Shown one piece after another: positions 1-12,244 of a stretch of 64,000 nucleotides of DNA; the stretch's first letter is position 1, and each line of letters begins with the position of its first letter. This DNA comes from Lophius americanus. Taxonomy: Eukaryota; Chordata; Actinopteri; Lophiiformes; Lophiidae. The translations under genes were made by a program, and so were the position numbers. The notes below the pieces were generated by a model. It was not told the origin of the DNA. It saw only the letters and a program-made list of their open reading frames with translations, and searched no databases. The stretch covers positions 5,328,501-5,392,500 of the forward strand of contig JBBDHG010000112.1 in NCBI GenBank assembly GCA_037951165.1, read 5' to 3'.

Positions 1-1168
1 GATGCTGGATCTCCGATACCGACAAATACGTGTAAACATGAAGTGACCACCAGATGTAGGAGCGGAAGGAAGCTAAAAGGGAAAGAAAATTGAGTGAAGT
101 AATAAGAAGTATAATATGGCATTTTCTGGAAATACATCTTACTGAGAATCTAACCATAGGTTTAGTCGGCTGTGTGAAAGCCTTGTGCATTTATGAGATT
201 AGAGCGGGACTATCGTTTGGGAAGTGAGTGCAAGGAGGAAGCAGCCGTCTGGCTAAATGATGTAAAAGAGCACATGGTGGTTGAAAGGAAAAGTAAGGTA
301 ACCTTTTACCAAAAAAAGAACCCTTCCTCTTTCTCTCCTCGTTTCTGGATTTAGAGTCAAGTTAGGAAAATCTGGACTCATTCCAAATATTTACTATGTC
401 CAAAGGAGAAGGCACCAACAAAGTGTTATTGTTAAGGAAGTATTTCTTGTGTGCTTGTAGTCGTCACCTTCAAACTTTTAGACGCTGTTTAGACTTACAT
501 TTAAAATTTGTTTTGAGTGATCAGGTCACAATCCGTCACTGTTGTCATTAACTCTTGTATTCAGTGACGTGTCTCGCTCTCCAATTGTGATCCAATCCCC
601 TGAAACCCATTTTAAAACCAAGTCGAAACAGGTTCAAAGTAGGCCTTAATTGATCCTGATCCAATGATCTAAGCAGAATCATGCTTGATTAAACGTTACA
701 TTGGAAAGTGACAATGCAGCACCAGCAATATCTGCACATTTAAAACTAGAAGGAAGCTGTTTACAATGTATGAACAGATGTCAACAACTGTTCTTGATTT
801 ATTCATGCAGAATTCTTACGCATCAACTAAGTGTGTGTTCGGAAGAAGTTTTGGCTGATTAGTTTTAAAGCAGGTAGAAGGAAGCCGAACTTTTAATAGC
901 CTATGATCATGTATAACAACAAAACAGAGTGCAACCATTCTTTAATACGATTTACCCAAGAAATGATCCTTGCAGTAACAGTATATTTGTTCCTAACTGA
1001 TCCGCATTGTACTTATTTGGTGAGACACCCATCTCTCCATCTGAGGGAGCAGCAGCTCTTTCACTTGATGCACTCGCTATCCGTGGGGTCGGACTTTGGA
1101 AGTACACTCTGTACTTTGAGAGCAGCCCAAGAGAATTTTGCTGACAAAATGTGTGTTATTATGTGCGA

Positions 1169-1210
1169 GTATGTATGTATGTATGTATGTGTGTGAGGGT
1201 GTGTGTGTGT
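1169..1210. repeat. (TATG)n/(TG)n microsatellite
   Basis: About five tandem tatg units run into a tg tract with one interruption (gagggt). This is a simple sequence repeat with no sign of function. Confidence 0.9.
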
Positions 1211-2589
1211 ATTAATTTCATTCATTTTGATATGGAATAAAGCTGGTGAAAATTTGACAGTTTCCCTTTAAGTGAGTCCAACAGCGCAGCAACAAAACAC
1301 GTCGCTTTTAACCACAAACACGAGGCAAGTTCAAGCTACCGCTTAGAATAAAAACAAAGGCTAAAAATAATTGACTACAAGCTACGGTGTCAAATATAAA
1401 AAAAAACACAGGAAGATGTTCAAAGTCAACATTAATCACAAAATAGTCTTATGTAATTCAAATCAATTCTGGGTTTGATTCATGCAGAACAATCCACACA
1501 GTCAAATCCGTTTGTTGTTTTGTTTCCCATTGCCAACTGAGAAAGGCCCTTGGGATGTTTTTGCATCATCTCAGTTCTTAGTTAATTTATGTTCAAGTTC
1601 TCATAGAGACAGACAGACATTCCTGTGTATCTCCACACATATAAGTAATTTAAAGTCCCAAGTTCACCTCTATTCCATGTTGGAGGAAGTCCGACTTCTA
1701 CCTCGGCACAATGCACTATCTTACTTCTTTAATTCTTTTTTTTAATCCGTTTCAGTCGCATTTTTTGACGTGAAATACGAACTTTTTCTGTTTTGATTTC
1801 TTTTAATTATGCCTCATACGATCGCTCTCATTAGCTCTGTCTCCATCTTACCTTTAATACGTTTCAGATGTTCTATCAACGGGCCTTTGAGCAAACATTA
1901 TAGGCCAAATACATTACAAGGAATAGAGGTTTTGAAAGCAGTGGAAGAAGGATGAAAAAAGATTGTGGAAATGAATCTGGGGATGGGCCTCCTTTGGGAA
2001 TATCCAGAAAGATGCCGCCAGGTGAGCTTTATCTTTTCATCTCCCGAGTGGAAACTGCTGATCAGTCTAATGCGATTTCCATCGACCATTTCTAAAGCGA
2101 GGCGTCAACATGCACATAAAAACACATTGATGGACAAACTACAATTACATGGATTGACGCTCATGATGGGGTGAAATGTTGGGACAAGGATCAGTACCAC
2201 TTTCTGCTCTTGCCTTGCAATAGAGGCAATCTTAGGAAAGTGTGACCAAATTAAATGTGCTGATACCGGGATACCGATGCCGCCAGATACCGAGTTCAAG
2301 GCTGATGACTTAGTTATCTGTGAAAGGCAAGTCATGAGATGTTAAGAATTTGACATGGGGCTTTATGCTGGAGTTCATGAAAGGAGATCTATCTGAATAA
2401 ACACAAATCCCTGAACCATCGAGCTCTAGAGCCTGCATCCTTCTTTCTGCTCCTCCTCCTCTTTATTCTTTATCTACTTCCTCACTGCTGTAATCTTTTA
2501 TTATTGTTGGCCTATAGTCCTGCTCCCTCTGTAAAATAAAAAAAATTAAAAAAAACACAAGAAAAGGGGCAGACCTGCTTAAATTCCTA

Positions 2590-2745
2590 GCATGCCAGTA
2601 ATGCCGCGGTTCAAAAAGTCAAATCCACACATCCATCAGCCTGCCTGACGGCTGGAGGGGAGCGTTGAAACAAAGCACCTGAATGCAGGAGCCAGAGGGG
2701 GAACACATTTTGCATGACTCAGCACTGATACCTTAAGACTCTCCT
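2590..2745. other. Candidate conserved non-coding element
   Basis: This stretch has balanced base composition in an AT-rich context, no low-complexity sequence and no open frame of note. It contains the factor-site-like words gcatgactcagca (an AP-1/Maf-like TGACTCA core) and tttgcatga (half octamer-like). It resembles the fish non-coding elements found in introns of developmental genes. Conservation itself cannot be seen from one sequence. Confidence 0.25.
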
Positions 2746-4654
2746 GTACACCAACATTTCCCCATCAACCTTCAACCCCCTCACTTAGCTCTATCTTCTG
2801 CTATTAAATGCTTTTATTTAGCTACCCTCTGGAGGAAAAACAGCGGTCTGTTAATCAAGCAAAGGCAAAACAATTACCAAAATACGATAATCAATTGCTG
2901 TTGACGGACAATAAATCTTTGGTGGCTGCTTTGGGAAATAAAAAAGAGTGGAAAATAGGTTTCCACCAATTAAACAGGAACCTGCTGGTGTGCTATCGTT
3001 ACGTAATGGCTATGCTGCTACCCCATTTAGCGCATCTGATTAGGGTGCTTGACACAACCAGAGTAATAGCCACTACTAAGTACTTATTCCTTTATCTAAC
3101 CAAATCCTCGCTGGACTGCTGTTGGACTAATATTAGTCTGAGGTCTCAGAGATTTCTCCTCCGTTTCTCCGCCGTGAGACTTGAATTCATCGCATAACTG
3201 CCATAGATTCTACACGGTCGCTTACGTGATTAGATGAAAAGATGCCTCACGCACACCGCTGCTCATGAAAAAATGCATTCAATCAATTAAAGCTCATCCA
3301 AAATGTGGACATTTCAGGCTAAAAAAAGTCCTGTTATATTTAAGAAAGAGGTCTGAAGAGGTTACAAGTGTTTGAGTTCTTGTGAAATAAGGACCCTTTG
3401 AGAAAAATGTAATCAATGCAACGTACAAGAAATTTCATTCCACCCGTCTTCCCTCAGAAATTCTGATTCAACAACAGGGGATGGGTAGAAAGCCTAATAG
3501 GTTGCTGGGTATTACAGCAGTAGGAGGAGAGCTTGATGGTGAATGCCGGGGGAATCAGGTAAGACAAATCTGTCTGGATTTATGTGAGCGGTGCGGGAGC
3601 TGCTAATAGAAGAATATAGACCCGACAAACAGAGGGGAGTTTATGATATGTAGCTGTAAGCATAAAGTATCAGTGTAATGCAGAAACGCCGTGAAATTCG
3701 GCCTTCAAACTGAAAGCAGTGAAAGAAATCCCCCTGCTGTGGGGGGAAATCATGTTTCTCCTCCGGTAGCACTGGAATATTCATTTTTCTCATTCAATTT
3801 GACAAAAAGAAATATAGACAAAGACTGTACCCAAAAAAAAAAAAAGAAACGTGAAAAAAAAGGTGAGTGCAGCGGGAATAATGATGGACTGCAGAGGCAG
3901 TCTGGCTGACATGTCTCCACTTAGCAAAATAGCAACCATAACTCTGCCATGATCAATAGTTGTTCATGACTTGCTTTAAAAAGAACCCATCCTCCACCAT
4001 GTTCCTATCCATCCATTCCTGCCTCATTTCCAGTCATCTCTTCCTCCCTGTCTCATCTATAATTCTGCCCTGCTTCCTCTTGTGCTTCCTTACCTCATCT
4101 AGTTAATCTCCTCTCCTTTCTTAACCCACTTTGTGATAATATAAAAGATCTTTTATAGCATCACTCCCTTATTTCCACTATTTCCTCTTATTTCCACCTA
4201 AATTTCTCCCCATTCCAATCCGTCCAATCCTCTCCATTGTTGCCGTCACTCTGATCTTTATTCATCCCATCTTTGATCCTTCCGTAATCCTACATCTTGT
4301 TTACCCTACGTCTTGCTCCCCCTCCTTTAGCTGCCGCCCCTTTCTTCTGCCCCTCGCTTATCATCTCTCCATCACTTCCTCACCTTCTTTGAATGTCTTT
4401 CAATGTTCTTCGGCATCTGTACCTTTGCTAATCCTCCATTCCTGTTCATTGAGCTCCATTCATCTCTGTTGTCTGAACACTCCATCATTTTCCCATCGCC
4501 TTCATTCTTACATCTACCACCAACAAGTCCTTTGCGTCCATCTGCCACGTTCCTTTTCCCACCCACTGTGTCTCCCTTGCTCTCGTGCAATCTGCGGTTC
4601 ACAGGTTTCCCAGGGCACATTGTTGCATCCCAACGGAAGCTTGCACAGCATTCT

Positions 4655-4770
4655 GCCATAAATAATTGAGGAGGCCCCACATGGCCAGGCACGCTCGGTC
4701 TAAATGGATTATTCTGGGAGAGATCAATGCCGGCCTGTGAGACTTTTATTAGGGCCTGCAGATGTAACGT
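4655..4770. other. Candidate conserved non-coding element
   Basis: The segment is unique-looking, with dense non-repetitive words including ataaataattga, ctaaatggattattctggg and gacttttattagggcc. The homeodomain-type ATTA/TTAT cores sit among GC-balanced sequence. It is non-coding in all frames. The call rests on texture only. Confidence 0.25.
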
Positions 4771-7185
4771 ACAAAGCCATCTCCAATGCTCTCCTCACTA
4801 TGTCTTAATTCTACCCGGGTCTGGCGTGACGTTTTTCGCACCTCCTCCATGTACGACGCACATTTGACCAATTCATTCCCGCTGATGACGCGGCCACATC
4901 ACTAGACGACCAACGCTTTACCGTACATTTCTGAATTAAACATAAATGACTATCCTAGACCGAGTATAAATCATTCATTCTTTATGGTGCCTTCCAGTAT
5001 GAGTCAGGCTCGGAGTAAACAGGTCAGACAGCGTTTTGTTATCTCTTTTGTTTTTTCCCGGTGCTTCAGGCCCCCACCATCATCGGCCCCTGCCCCTCAG
5101 TATAGACGAAAACAATTCGCAATACCCACTGGAGTTATCATTGGCAAGAAAAATAAAGGGGGAAGTGAAATGCTACTGTGACCTTCACGAGTTGTGACCC
5201 TTGGGCGGGTGATGGCTGCAGTAGTGAATAACACTCTCCAAGAGTCTCCCCGGGGAGATTTACATGTGTCTTATCCAATCAGAGGTCTCCTAATTTTTTT
5301 TTGATTTTAGAAAAAGGCCCGGATGATTTCCTCAGATGTAATGGAACTACCTGCTTATTAAAGAGAGGAATATCCAACGATTCTCAAACTTAGCTTGACT
5401 CGTAAATCGAGTATTTAACCCTCGACATGATTCGTAATGATTCAGCAACAACGGTCCAGCTTCAACGAACGCCGTTACACGGTCACCTTGTGAACAACAA
5501 ATCTGTGAAATTGGCAGAAAAAAGGATTTTCTTGAATATTTATTTTCGGTACCAAGTAATGCAGCAGGAAGAAAACCAACATTCATTTGCATCTTTGGCT
5601 TCGCGCAATCTTTGGCTGTAAACCAACAACAAATGTTCAGTATCAGTCTGCTACAAGTAAAGTTGTCTTCACATCCAATGGGAAATCTGACAACTATGAA
5701 AAGCTAACATGTAATCACTGTTCTCTACCTGCTTTCATCCTAAAAACTAATACATAGTAAGGTCTTCTTCCTAAAAGCAAAGAGGATGGATAAAGCATAA
5801 TTATCCCCTAAAATTGACCAGATTCATTATAATCCATTATTATATTAATTAAAAGACTGTGATGTCAATTTTTTACCAGGTTCTGTGATCTTTTCCTGTT
5901 GATAATGATAGTGATCGAGAATCTGATTGTGTTCTTTCAACCACACCTGAACATATCATTTCACGATTCTGAGCTTCCACAAAACTTCCACCACCACAAA
6001 CATCACTGATTTAAGAGCCTTTGAAGTATTAAATCGAGCAGCTTTAACCCGAACCCAGACTCCCCCAGTGATTATAACGTCTTCTCCTCACATAGTGAAA
6101 TGAAACCCTCCCTCAGAGCTTTACTCTATTGATGTTTTCCCCCACACCATTAGCAGGTGATTTTTCACGAATGCTGCGAAAACATCCTAATCAAACCTTC
6201 CAAGCAGGAAATAAAGGTTAGTAAGATAGCAGGTCGAGTCTCCTCTACCCCCTCACATTGTTTTGATAGGGATTGTGGCTGGCAGACATGGATAGACACT
6301 GCTCCATGGAATGGTATTTTGAAATGAAGCTTAACAAATTTGACAGGGAGAGAAGAGCCCTGAGGCTTTCAGCTCCGTCCCTAACAAGCCCTTGGTCTTC
6401 CTCTCCTTTCTGGAGGAGAAATATTTCATTACTCCAGGACCGCCCATCTTCTCCCTTCCTGACATCTTGGCATGTAGCAGGAAAATGTATACACATCAAA
6501 GCCATTAAAGTGTCAAGCTCCACAGAGGGCTTAAACCAGGTCTGGATGTTTGTGGGAAACTGCTTTTTTTCTATTTTGCCCTCATTCTGTTAGTCAAGAG
6601 TCAAACAAAAGTGCTAATATCTTAGCCACTGGAAATGTTAAAGATAGTGTTCAAAAGACACAAGGGCAGTTTTCTCTGCTGTTAGAAAAAAATCCTGCAC
6701 TTATTTGCACATGGATTTGAGGACCATATGATTCCTGATTTACTGTAGAACATGCCACCGTTAAGCAGGCGGCGGCCTACAAAAATGCTACGTCACATTT
6801 ATAAAATCCCTCATTTGCTCCTTTTTTTATCACCTCAATCTAAACTAGTCTATATCTCAAAGTTTCAATGATTTCATTTAAGCCGACTGTTGATGTGCAT
6901 TTAAAAAAAAACCCCAACTACTTTAGTGTGTTGGCATGAGGCTGAGGGGATGCAGGACGTGAGGGTGGGCTGGGATGAGATGGGACACTCAGAAATGGAC
7001 ATTTTGCTACATAGAATTTCAAATTCTGTCACAGGCAGGGGGAAGAATATGAGAGAGAGATTAAAAAAAAAAGCCTGCTGTTTACCTGGAGGTGACAACT
7101 AACAAGCACTATCCTGGTAATTAGACTGTTGCGGTGCACATGGGCGAAGCTCTCCATAAAGTGTGCTTGTGATTACATATTTTCT

Positions 7186-7204
7186 TCTCTCTCTCTCTCT
7201 CTCT
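7186..7204. repeat. (CT)n microsatellite
   Basis: A tract of nine to ten TC units, followed by further pyrimidine-rich sequence (cttctcttccctctcact). Confidence 0.9.
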
Positions 7205-10010
7205 TCTCTTCCCTCTCACTTTAAGTGTGTGGGTGCATTCATCTGCATCTGTTTCCGTTAATGACATGACCACACGTTTGGTTTGGTGGCATGTAATTAG
7301 TCGGCAAAGAGTGACTATAAAGATAATGACATCTAGACGTACATGTGCAGCCAGGTGCATGACATCCACTACTGCGTGTGCCGACCGCCCCCCCCCTCAC
7401 ATGCCATGATCTTCACCGTCCAGCCGGTGACAGGGGAGCATGATTTAAAGGCAATTCAGCAGGAGAAAAACAATGGATGCTTCGGCAAACCATCCAATCA
7501 CTCATCTCATCCACACAGACGGGCTGTTTGATTGATGTCAAGTTATGAGATGAGCATGCCGGAAAGCTAGCCTAGCACATTCACATTAGCAAAAACTACC
7601 GGAAAGGTCACCTCTAAAAGGTGACCCATGACGGTCTGCGCCGTCATTTGAGATTTCAAATAAGCTTCAAAATGAGAGTTCTGGCGTTAAAATCTTTGTA
7701 CGTTTTCCTGAGCGCTGCAGAGAGTGCAGGGTGAAATGAAAGGTGTGAAAAAGAGGGGTCACATGAAAGAATTTCACTTCATACCACAGCAACCTGTGCA
7801 GCTAAAGCTCTCTACGGGGTACCTTGAAGGCATCAAAGCCCCCCAGGGTGTCTCAGATGAACCTTTTCATTTGAATGGTCTTTTACATGCTTCTTCTTTA
7901 GGATTTGTTTTTTCATCTTGGTAAGGACTCCTTTCACATCTTAAAAGGAACCTACCATGAACCATTACTTTTTAGAGTGTGTGAGCTCTCTATGCCGTTT
8001 CAACACAGGTATCTGATTGTTCCCTGACCAAATACTTGGCGAGGAGATGCTTCATAAAATGTGTCCAGACCACTAAGTCTGAAATAAGGACTCCGGTCAT
8101 AGCTGTCCTTCTACAGGCCTGTCTGTAAAGAAAGTATGTGACTCGCTTCTCACGTTTACTGGGTGGCACCACATCTCTATATCACGAGGAGGACTGGAGC
8201 AAACAGACAAATCCGTGCAGAAGCAGGAAAAACAAGAATCATCTAATCAAAAAATATTAACATCTTACAAATAGCAGCTGAAAACAAAATCGGTGCTATC
8301 GAGCATAAAATGATGTAACATTCGCAAAGACGAGCAGCGAGGGAACGCAAATCTCCGACTTCCCGTGTGAAGCTGCACACACCAACACATGCATTACATC
8401 ATTTGTTTCATCACCTTGGTTCAGCTCCACAATTTTTTTTGCAGAAGGCCAAGTTCTCAAGCCTTATTGAAAAAATCTGTGCCTGAAAAATGGAAAAGGC
8501 AAAACTCAAGAAGCATATGACTGGCGGCCTGAATAAATCTGACGCAGACTAAGTCCATAATAATTTTGGAAGGTCTGGACTTATTCCAGTGGGGTTGGGT
8601 ACAAAAATGGGTGGGGGGGGGTGCTTCCTTTACAGATCACTTGGTGGATGGGGGCTGCGAGGAGGAGAGGTCACTTCACATTTCTCATGTAACCAATAGA
8701 GGGAATTGTAATACGCAGCATCGTCGTAAATGTGATTACATTACATCGCAAGCTATTTCCAGGCACCATAAAAAGCTGTAGCCTAACGAAGTTACAGAGG
8801 CTACAAAGAAAAATGAATGAAGCAATTTTCTTTTAACAAGCAGGCGATGGCGAGATACTGTTGTTTCTCCGGCTTTTATGGGCTTTGCAGACACGCGATG
8901 AGCTCAGTGCGTCCACGGGAGACGGAACGAGACGGAACACACACAACTTGGAGGAGAACGTGGACATTTTATGCTGAGAACATTTGAACACGTACTTCCT
9001 GGGGGGGAAAAAAGGTGATGTTCTGTCATGATATCGGAAATCTTCTCTAATCTAATAATCTATAGGGGTGTGTCTCGAAGAGAGACATTTATGGGATTTT
9101 TTGCGCATTTAAGGAATTCAATACCATCAAAAACTTGATTTATAGTTTTACACCTTTTTGTTGGTTTGTAGCAGCATATATATGCGGGATTTCAAAGAAT
9201 TACCAAAAAAGACAATCAAAAAGATAAAAAAAAAAAAACATGCGTTTGAATTGAAAACGTTGAAATTGAGATTGAGGCAGGATCCTTTTTTTGTTTTTTG
9301 TTGTTTTCATGTGTCGGTGCCGCAGATCTCCCACAGGGTGTACGTAAACCAGAACGACCCGAAAGGAAGCTGAAGACGTTCAAGGAGGGCATCAACAGTT
9401 CACGAAAAGTCATTAGCATTGCGTGCCGACTCCACCTCCGTGAGTGTGTGGAAAAAACTCGGGTGGCGCAGATCGAAATGAGCGCATCTCCCTTTTCACC
9501 TCGCAATTTCTCCCTAGGAGTGTGGACCAACAAAGTCCAGCGTGTGTAGCCAAACCAAACGCCTTTGACATCAAACAAACCACACACACACCCGCATGCC
9601 ATGCATATGAGGGGGGTTGGGGTGGGGGATGTATTAAAACTGACATTTTTCCAATTGACGTCCGCAGGAAGAACTAAATGTCTGTTGCACATGTTGATGT
9701 CGGTTGATGGTGATTGATGCAGGAGATGCACTTGTTAGATGTAGCGCTGCCCCCCTCCCCCCGGTAACACTCACACACACACACACACCCGAGAAGAAGA
9801 AAAAGAAGAAGATATAGAATGATGCGTTCTGCTTCAAAGCCTGGTCCAAACCCTGAGAGAGATTCTTGAGAGGGTTCTCAACCACAGATCCACCCAGGTT
9901 TCTTTTGTTTTGGGAGATTAAAATAGCAATAATGAACTCTCAGAGGGGGGATGCGAGGGAAGCCGTTCGGGTTTAGGATGATGGATATCCTTCGCCGCAG
10001 ATCTGCTTTA
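7205..10010. other. Non-coding region with no gene seen
   Basis: No gene is recognisable. The stretch contains a G run at about 8610-8620, a two-copy 10-bp tandem (gagacggaac) near 8928-8948, an A-rich run near 9225-9240, a short CA tract near 9772-9788 and a GAA-rich patch near 9793-9813. GC content rises toward 9300-10000. The open frames at 9216-9731 overlap on both strands and lack domain features. Confidence 0.5.
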
Positions 10011-10015
10011 CTCAC

Positions 10016-10620
10016 CAGCAGCAGGTTCTCGGTACCAGACTCGGGTCTCCCGCTGAGTCCCGGACTAACAAGCATCCGAAGCTGATATCTCTGGCAACTT
10101 CACAATATTATACAGACTGATGATTCTCCTGCTCCCGTATTCTCTCTGCGGGCATTTCAAAATCAGAAAAACGCGCTGGTCGTGCGCTTTTTCATCCAAT
10201 GCCCTCATATGCCTCTTTATCGGTTTAAACGTTTACGAAGAGCCACAACTGCGAGATCGTGCCCATCAGACAAAAGTAGGTGAACAGCATGAGGAACAAA
10301 AGAGGAGGAAAGTGTGCCAACCTTTGAATCACTCGCGGAGTTCCTCTCTTCTTCTCCTTCAGCTTGTAAACCCTCACGTCTTCATCATTAAAACCAGCAA
10401 TAATCCTCGGGTTGGTGCCAAATGCGTCCCTGCTGCAGGTCCTGCGAGGAAGGCTTCTCGGCTTCCTTTTGCCGGGCTGAACGGTGTTTTTCTTTCTTTT
10501 TTTTTTAAATCCACCCTAGAAGCGCAGGTGGTTCAGGACGCGTCTGGTTCCGACAGGAGGAGTCGCTCCCTCAGCAGCAGTTGCCGTGCGCACTTGGAGA
10601 GAGCCGAGCCGCGTCCGCGC
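10016..10620 (-). other. Putative 5' UTR / first exon with splice donor
   Basis: Read on the minus strand, the exon would end ...cctgctgctg and be followed by gtgagtaaag, a near-consensus donor with its GT at 10015-10014. The left edge is therefore well placed, while the transcription start (about 10.6 kb) is a guess. Several short upstream frames occur, including one of 47 codons (10208 to 10065) starting MRALDEKAHD. The last ATG, at 10075, opens a frame of exactly 20 codons up to the donor (MLVSPGLSGRPESGTENLLL), giving a phase-0 junction. I do not recognise this peptide, so the exon may be wholly untranslated. No downstream exon could be found between 1 and 10015. Confidence 0.33.
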
Positions 10621-10690
10621 AGGGAAGCTGAGGGATGATGTCATGCGTCCCTCCCTCTCCAGCCACCCTCACCCACGGCTCCACACTCCC
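10016..10690 (-). promoter_or_regulatory. CpG-rich block, probable promoter of a leftward gene
   Basis: CpG dinucleotides are unusually frequent here (for example gccgagccgcgtccgcgc near 10603-10620) compared with the AT-rich surroundings. A CRE-like octamer, tgatgtca, lies at 10636-10643. The block sits immediately upstream, on the minus strand, of a stretch ending in a strong donor. No convincing TATA box was found, which is usual for CpG-island promoters. Direction is inferred only from the donor, and divergent transcription is possible. The downstream gene is not identified. Confidence 0.4.
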
Positions 10691-10699
10691 CCATCTCCA

Positions 10700-12244
10700 T
10701 CGCCCTTCTCATACTTCATCTTCTACGATTTATGATTTTTCTTTATTAAAAACACAACAATATTTCGATCTTATTGTGGGGAGATTTTACATGAAGTTCC
10801 CGTGTGCGATCGGAGCTCATTTAATATTTCCTCAAATCACCTGAAAGCAAATGATGCATTACAGACATCGTCCCAACAATCTGCCGTTTCCCCACGTATG
10901 TTTAAAGTCGATTCTGCGGGGACACAAGGCTGGACTATTTCCTTTGGAGGACATGTTTTTGCAGTGCTTCACTTGACGTGATGAAGACATCGCTTTCGCC
11001 AGCGCCACACTGAAGGTGACGCCGATTGGCATTGTCCACGTGCATGGACCCGGGATAAGAGTGGAAGTAGATGGGCATGATACAAACGAATGCACACAAG
11101 AAGTCTCCTCCTCCTCTTCCTCCTTCACGGTGCAGCAGGCGCATCTTAAAGATACAGAAAGCGTCACGTTCTCTTATCCAAGTTGCGGATGTGCTTCAAT
11201 GCACCTGGCATCAGCCCACACTGAAAAATCATTTGTTGAATTTACTCACTCCAAGTATCTCCACGACTCCCACCGAACAGAGTAGTGTTATATAGAACTC
11301 AACAAGGTTAAGATGAAGATTAACCAAGCTTGACTGAATTGGGTAGTTGCGGCATTATGTCCGTCAACATAACTAAATGGAGCAACTTAGATCCAATTAA
11401 ACAAAAATGGTATTTGTTTTGATTGACTCTACTAATCCAGAACATATTTAAGGGTATTGTTATGATCACGCCTCACTTAGAACCCTTAAGCTCTGTCAAA
11501 TCAATCTGCTTTTTTTGGGTTTGACAAGTCTTAATTATGAGTTACATCAGTTTAAAAAGTGAATACATATATATTTATATATATATATATATTAATTAAA
11601 TACGGTATAATTACATTTATTTATTTGGATTGATTATAATTTGTTCCTGTGATAAAATAAAAACTTTTGTCATGATGATTTCCAATTGTCATTACTTCAA
11701 TGATACACAGTTCAATTGTCAAGGCAGTCTTCTGGCTGCTTCACAATATTATTTAATATTGGTCAGAACTAAAGAGCCAAACTTCTTGTAAAGTTATTTA
11801 AAAGGCTGGGTCAAGACTATTTTGACTGCACATTCAAAATAGCTTCAAATGGATTTGAATTTCTCACAATGGAGAGGCGGGCTTTGAGGTATTTCTTCAT
11901 CCACGACTTTGCCACTAGCTGTTTGCTGACGACAAAACTCAAAGTAAAGTACCACTGGGGTGGTAAATCTATCAGGTTTAAAGTCTTCAAAGTATAGCAA
12001 AGTTGTCTTTATTTTCTTTTGTGAGCTGGTATACATGTATCCCTGAATGCCTGGACTTTCTCCTCCATGTTCCCACACAAGAGTTGGATGCTGGTGGAAA
12101 ATCACGGGCATTTTACTCCTGTCCATCAAACCAGCCTCCCATCAATGAAGTTCACTGTTTGTCTTTAATTCCCGGCTCGGTTTATATTATTAGCTACTGA
12201 GATAAGAAGGCAGATAAGCCGGGTAGGTTAATTTCTTTCCAGTG
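10700..12244. other. Upstream flank of the CpG block; no gene seen
   Basis: Moderately GC-rich to about 11200, including a tctcctcctcctcttcctcc pyrimidine run near 11104-11124, then AT-rich. Open frames on both strands (10859-11295) overlap one another and have no domain signature. An AT dinucleotide tract is listed separately. Confidence 0.5.
11567..11593. repeat. (AT)n microsatellite
   Basis: An imperfect AT tract with one ttt interruption, in strongly AT-rich DNA. Confidence 0.85.

Larger units (their letters stand above)
1..7185. other. Non-coding, repeat-poor region (possible first intron)
   Basis: I see no gene here. Open frames are short, lack recognisable domains and have no convincing splice-site context. 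The sequence is mostly unique-looking AT-rich DNA with A-rich runs (about 2528-2560 and 3830-3860). The segments 2590-2745 and 4655-4770 look more constrained and are listed separately. If the minus-strand promoter at about 10.0-10.7 kb is real, this stretch is intronic. That is inference. Confidence 0.5.

Noticed and set aside
2010..2030. Splice donor after gatgccgccag (gtgagc) suggesting a plus-strand exon at about 1965-2020
   Set aside because: The donor is good but the upstream acceptor is poor, and the encoded peptide (MEMNLGMGLLWEYPERCRQ) is unknown.
9216..9731. 171-codon minus-strand open frame
   Set aside because: It overlaps other frames on both strands, starts inside simple A/T-rich and CA-rich sequence, and shows no family features.
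10120..10638. 172-codon plus-strand open frame over the CpG block
   Set aside because: It has no recognisable domain and lies antisense to the proposed 5' exon. Long frames are expected by chance in GC-rich DNA.
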